From: Tolypeutes matacus
Taxonomy: Eukaryota; Chordata; Mammalia; Cingulata; Chlamyphoridae
Length of the DNA stretch: 64,000 nt
NCBI GenBank assembly: GCA_026826555.1
Contig: JAKSZT010053764.1
Coordinates: 17,803,533-17,867,532, forward strand
Reading direction: 5' to 3'
Part shown: in pieces, positions 60,480 to 64,000 of the stretch
Numbering within the stretch: position 1 is the first letter of the stretch
Layout: the number at the start of each line of letters is the position of its first letter
Notes under the pieces: generated by a model
The model's database searches: none
What the model was told of the DNA's origin: nothing
What the model saw: only the letters and a program-made list of their open reading frames with translations
Translations under genes and position numbers: made by a program

Positions 60480-61510
60480 AGAGAAACAAAGCAGAATAAT
60501 GGTATTCAGAAGGACAGGGGAGGATATTTTGTAAAAGTGTGTCCAAGGAAGGCTTTTGTGATTCAAGTGAAGAGTAAGCCATCTGAAAAGCTGAGGAAGA
60601 GAGTTCCTAACAGAGAAAAAAGCAAGTGTATAAGCCCTTATTTGATTCAGGAACAGCCAGATTATTTACATCCTATAGAGCCCTCGCTCTATAGGGAGTT
60701 CAGAGTTTTTTAAGTGTGATGGGTATGCTTTGAAGGGTTTTAAGTAAAGGAATGACATGATCTGCTTTACATTTTTAAAAAGGCATTCTGTTTCCTGAGT
60801 TGAGAATAGACTAGGTGGGAGGGCAAGAGTGGAAACAAGAGAGCCACTTAGGCTTTTGCAGCATCGGCGATGAACTAGATGGTGGCTTCGACTGCAGTGG
60901 TAGTGGTGGAGGGTTCAGGATACATTTTGAAGGTAGAGGCAACAGGACTTGCTGAAGAATTGGATGTGGGGTGATAGAAAGAGAAGAATCAAGGAAGACT
61001 TCTAGGAGTTTGATCTGAGCATGTAGTGAATGGTAATATCACTTCCTGGAATGGAGAAATCTGGGCCTGGAGGTGTGGGGATAAGGATTCTGTTTGGAGC
61101 ATATCATATTTGAGATACTTATTAGTCCTCCAAGTGGAGTTCTAATCCACTTGTCTAATCTGGAGGTCTGAAGTGAAGTGGGATCTAGAGATGGAAAATG
61201 GTAGTTAGCAGCATATAGGTGGTATTTGATTCAGCGGGACTACAGGGACCATCCAGGGAGGCAGTGAGGAAGGAGAAGGCCAAGAACTGAGCTCTGGGGC
61301 ACCAACATTGGAGGCGAAGAAGAAGAGGAAACTGGGAAAAAGCATCCAGCGAGGGAGGAGGAAACCAGGATAGAGGTGTCTTGGAAGCCAAGTGAACAAC
61401 GTATCTTAAGAAGAAAGGAATGATTGATTGGGTCAGCTGTTATTGAGAAGTCAGATAAGATGAGGCCTGAAAACTCTCCATTGGATTGGGAAGGATGGAG
61501 ACCCTTGTTG
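60480..61510. mobile_element. Old mammalian interspersed repeat, about 1 kb, family not assigned
   Basis: GGAATGACATGATCTGCTTT, GATGGTGGCTTCGACTGCAG, TACATTTTGAAGGTAGAGGC, GAGCTCTGGGGCACCAACAT and GTCTTGGAAGCCAAGTGAAC follow the order of a well-known ancient mammalian repeat. It is the longest of three pieces in the window. Confidence 0.65.
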
Positions 61511-61524
61511 TCCTTGACCATGAC

Positions 61525-61645
61525 ACGCTTTATCTGCCTCATTCACTGCTTTGTCCCCTGTGGGCTACACAGTGTCTGGAACATGAGAGGGGCACTTTAA
61601 AAACATCTGTAGAGTGAATAAATGAGTGAATAAATGGACAAGTCT
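61525..61645 (+). mobile_element. L2 LINE 3' end
   Basis: CACAGTGTCTGGAACATGAG followed by GAATAAATGAGTGAATAAAT, the usual L2 terminus. Confidence 0.75.
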
Positions 61646-61649
61646 GACA

Positions 61650-62130
61650 TTCTTTTTTTTGTCTCAAGGAAGTCTCTGCTTGTCTTAGACTTTATTGTTT
61701 GGTATTATTAGGGACAACATCATATAATTGTCAATAAAACAAATGCATGTCATGTATTTCTCTCAATTAGCAGTCTATAATGTTGTTTCAATATTTATCT
61801 CACATGTCAATTCATGAAAAATATATAAACTGTAATAGTTCTAAACATTAGACAGTAGGGTGAGGTATGAAAAAAAAAGTCATCCAGTCCACTAACACAG
61901 CCTTGGTCGGCTCCAGCTTCCCCATCATGGAGGCTGCGGGCTGCTCTGTGAGCTTATCAGTTACCCAAAGGCCACTGTAGCTTGAAGGTAGAACTTTTTT
62001 AATAGGACAGATTAGAGGTTACTTCAGGGATCAAGCCCAGGGCCAGTTCGGTCTGGGACACATGGATCTTTTCCCCTTGTATTCAGATGTAAACCAGAAA
62101 AGATACTTCCAACTGGTCACAGTGGGAAGA
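61650..62130. other. Intronic DNA, nothing recognised
   Basis: No supported gene or named repeat. Confidence 0.5.
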
Positions 62131-62139
62131 GTCTAGCCT

Positions 62140-62680
62140 CAACGTTTCCCAAACTGTTTGCTGAAGCACCCTGAGGTACAGTGAATTCTCAAGGGGGCTG
62201 TGGGATATTTAAAAATTTTTATTTCACCATGTGAACTCCTGGCTCAAGGTAGACCATAGTTTCAAAATTAGATCACTACATTCCTTTCAATGACGTCATA
62301 TCTTTGCAAAGTTGGCCTCTTGGGGGTTGCTGTGATAAAAAGCCAGTACTGTGTAAAATTCAATGTGGAGCAGGAAGTGAGTGTGTCGGTGTCCAGTCTG
62401 ATTCCAAAATTTGAGAAGTTTTGCAGTGCTCCAAAGCATACACATCCATTAATAATTGTGGCTATTCAGGAATGAAATAAAAATACCATTTTTCTAGCTC
62501 TTTATGTCAATTAACTTTTCAAATGGCTTCTAAGTTGTTAGGACATAAAAAAATCACTAAGTTTGGACATACCAATTTAATAAATGGAACTTTTAGGTAT
62601 TTCATTTGGCCATGAAAAAATTACTGAGATACCAGGGTGCCATGAACCAAGAAAGTGTGGGAATCTCGGGTCTAGCCTTT
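62140..62680 (+). mobile_element. hAT-like non-autonomous DNA transposon, copy 2
   Basis: Ends form imperfect inverted repeats: TTTCCCAAACTG with AAGCACCCTGAGGTA on the left, and TACCAGGGTGCCATGAA with AAGAAAGTGTGGGAA on the right. It shares its middle with 34588-35150. Confidence 0.7.
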
Positions 62681-62689
62681 CAGGAATCC

Positions 62690-63690
62690 AGTAAGAAGAA
62701 AAGGGGAAGGGGGACCTGCCTGCTGCCATCTCTAGCTTAGCCTGTTTGCTGCCCTGCATCTTTTGCAAATCTGTCCTATTCATTGCTCTTTACTCTTTAA
62801 AGTGTTGCTGTGGGTGATTGGGCAACTTTGAAAAATTAACAGATATCAATGAGTAATGCACTTTCTCCTGAATGAATATTCTTACACTGTGGCTGTGCCA
62901 GTAGCCCCTTTTTAATGAATGGCCCTTACTTGAAAATGGCTAGTGTTATTTCCCACCCAGAGAGAGGGAGAACATTTTTTGCCCCTTTTCCTCTTTCCTC
63001 ACCTTGGACACTGCACCGTGACTTCCAGAACAAGGACTGCTCTTAGTACTATGGCTGATACATGGGCTAAGGCATTTTTGGTCTAGCCTGAGTCTGTCTT
63101 TATCCACTGGTTTCTCCTTTTTATTTTCCTCTCCAGGAAAGTGTTCTGAGCACTAAACAACTATTTTGCACGTGAGCTTTCAGAACATGACCCTTGGTAA
63201 CATGGGGAGCCCTGCATCTGTGGAGAGAATCTCTGGAGACCTTATTAGAGGTCACCCTATTTATAATGTACTCTATTTGGCCCTTAAAAACTCAAAGAAA
63301 TCCATATCTGCTCACAGCAGGAGTATGCTTTTTATATTTATTTCTTTTTGAGATTCAAGATAAGAGAGTGAAAAGGACCCATTTTCATGGGCCCATGAAG
63401 CAGGTGCTTCTACAACTCTCTGAAATGGGAATTGCACTTAGTGAAATTGCAGGTTTATGGCCATTGACAAAGATGAAAGACAGAGAAATGAGTGAGTTAC
63501 ATAATGTGGCTCAGCCCATTCTCTCAGGAGTATTCTAAGGGTTTAGAGTGGCTGAAGGTGTCTTCTTTACCTTTATTTTTGTGCCTTTCTTTGCTGAGTG
63601 AAGTGACCCTCTTGAGTTACCTCCCTGGGCAGCTGTCATTTCATTCTTGATAGGGGCCTTCTTGGTCTTGGTCTTCAGATTTATTCTGAG
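62690..63690. other. Intronic DNA, nothing recognised
   Basis: A 114-codon frame at 63194-63538 has no recognisable domain or splice context. Confidence 0.45.
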
Positions 63691-63699
63691 CAATGGGAA

Positions 63700-63880
63700 G
63701 TGTGTGTGTGTATGTGTGTTTGTGTGTGTTTTCCCACTGTAGAGATTTTCTTCTTGTCTGTTTCTTCCTAATCTCCCACTTTGACTCTCTCCTCTGCTCT
63801 CTTTCCATCTCAATCTCCCCACTTCTGCCTCTCTCTTCCTGTCTGTTTCTCTTCCTCCCCTCCCCCTCCATTCCCATCTC
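63700..63880 (+). repeat. (TG)n followed by a polypyrimidine tract
   Basis: GTGTGTGTGTATGTGTGTTT at about 63702, then about 120 C/T-rich bases to 63880. Confidence 0.85.
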
Positions 63881-64000
63881 CTGGCAATTGCTCCCGTCCT
63901 AGCTGCATCCTCAAGCCCCATGTCTCACCCTAAGTATTACTGAAGGAAAGAGGTACTCATATTGACTCATGGAGATTCACCCTAGACCTGAATTGAGCAT

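Larger units (their letters stand above)
31600..64000 (+). other. GLIS3: GLIS3 intron 2 (start of; continues past the window)
   Basis: No sequence matching the next GLIS3 exon (expected to begin in the ALGFGPQ region) was found up to the right edge. The intron is filled with nested transposons, a processed pseudogene and unclassified DNA. Human GLIS3 also has very long 5' introns. Confidence 0.6.

Noticed and set aside
63535..63921. 128-codon minus-strand frame
   Set aside because: Arg/Glu/Gly-rich translation of the complement of a polypyrimidine and (TG)n tract.
1..64000. CRISPR array, phage, operon or toxin-antitoxin system
   Set aside because: No spaced direct repeats, no tandem microbial genes and no compact coding density; the window is plainly mammalian.

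Overview
The window is vertebrate, and specifically placental-mammal, nuclear DNA. It is mostly non-coding and dense in MIR, L2, MER5, MLT1-type LTR and L1 relics. Three short tRNA-derived SINEs (near 594, 40656 and 43965) with A- and B-box-like heads look like the DAS-SINE type described from armadillos. My best guess is therefore a xenarthran, probably an armadillo. That assignment rests on recognising the SINE, not on a database search. A run of 10 Ns marks one assembly gap.

One protein-coding gene is supported: the 5' part of GLIS3, on the + strand. A GC-rich, CpG-dense block at about 17.16-18.15 kb ends in a strong splice donor (exon 1 ends at 18073) and looks like the promoter and non-coding first exon. 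After a 13 kb intron, exon 2 (31115-31599) carries the start codon and the first 129 codons of the long GLIS3 isoform plus one base. The zinc-finger exons lie beyond the right edge, so 31600-64000 is the first part of a long intron 2.

Layout: 1-17.1 kb is upstream DNA with an antisense L1 5' end, a MER5 split by a SINE, two MLT1-type LTRs and many MIR/L2 relics. 17.1-20 kb is the CpG-rich promoter zone. 20-31.1 kb is intron 1, with an MLT1-type LTR, a long ATTCT pentanucleotide repeat holding the gap, and a repeat-poor 26-31 kb stretch. 31.1-31.6 kb is GLIS3 exon 2. 31.6-64 kb is intron 2. It holds a nested L1/LTR/L1 block (35.5-38.1 kb), a nearly full-length but dead L1 (39.66-46.43 kb) carrying two SINEs, a processed SNX2 pseudogene on the minus strand (50.92-53.2 kb) split by a solo LTR, and two related non-autonomous DNA transposon copies.

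I see no operon, CRISPR, phage or other microbial system, and no clearly new molecular machine. The most interesting points concern GLIS3 leader control: a uORF with a strong start context in exon 2, its in-frame extension through the exon 1-exon 2 junction to at least 68 codons, a possible alternative acceptor that would remove it, and a reading frame that stays open 102 codons past the exon 2 donor.
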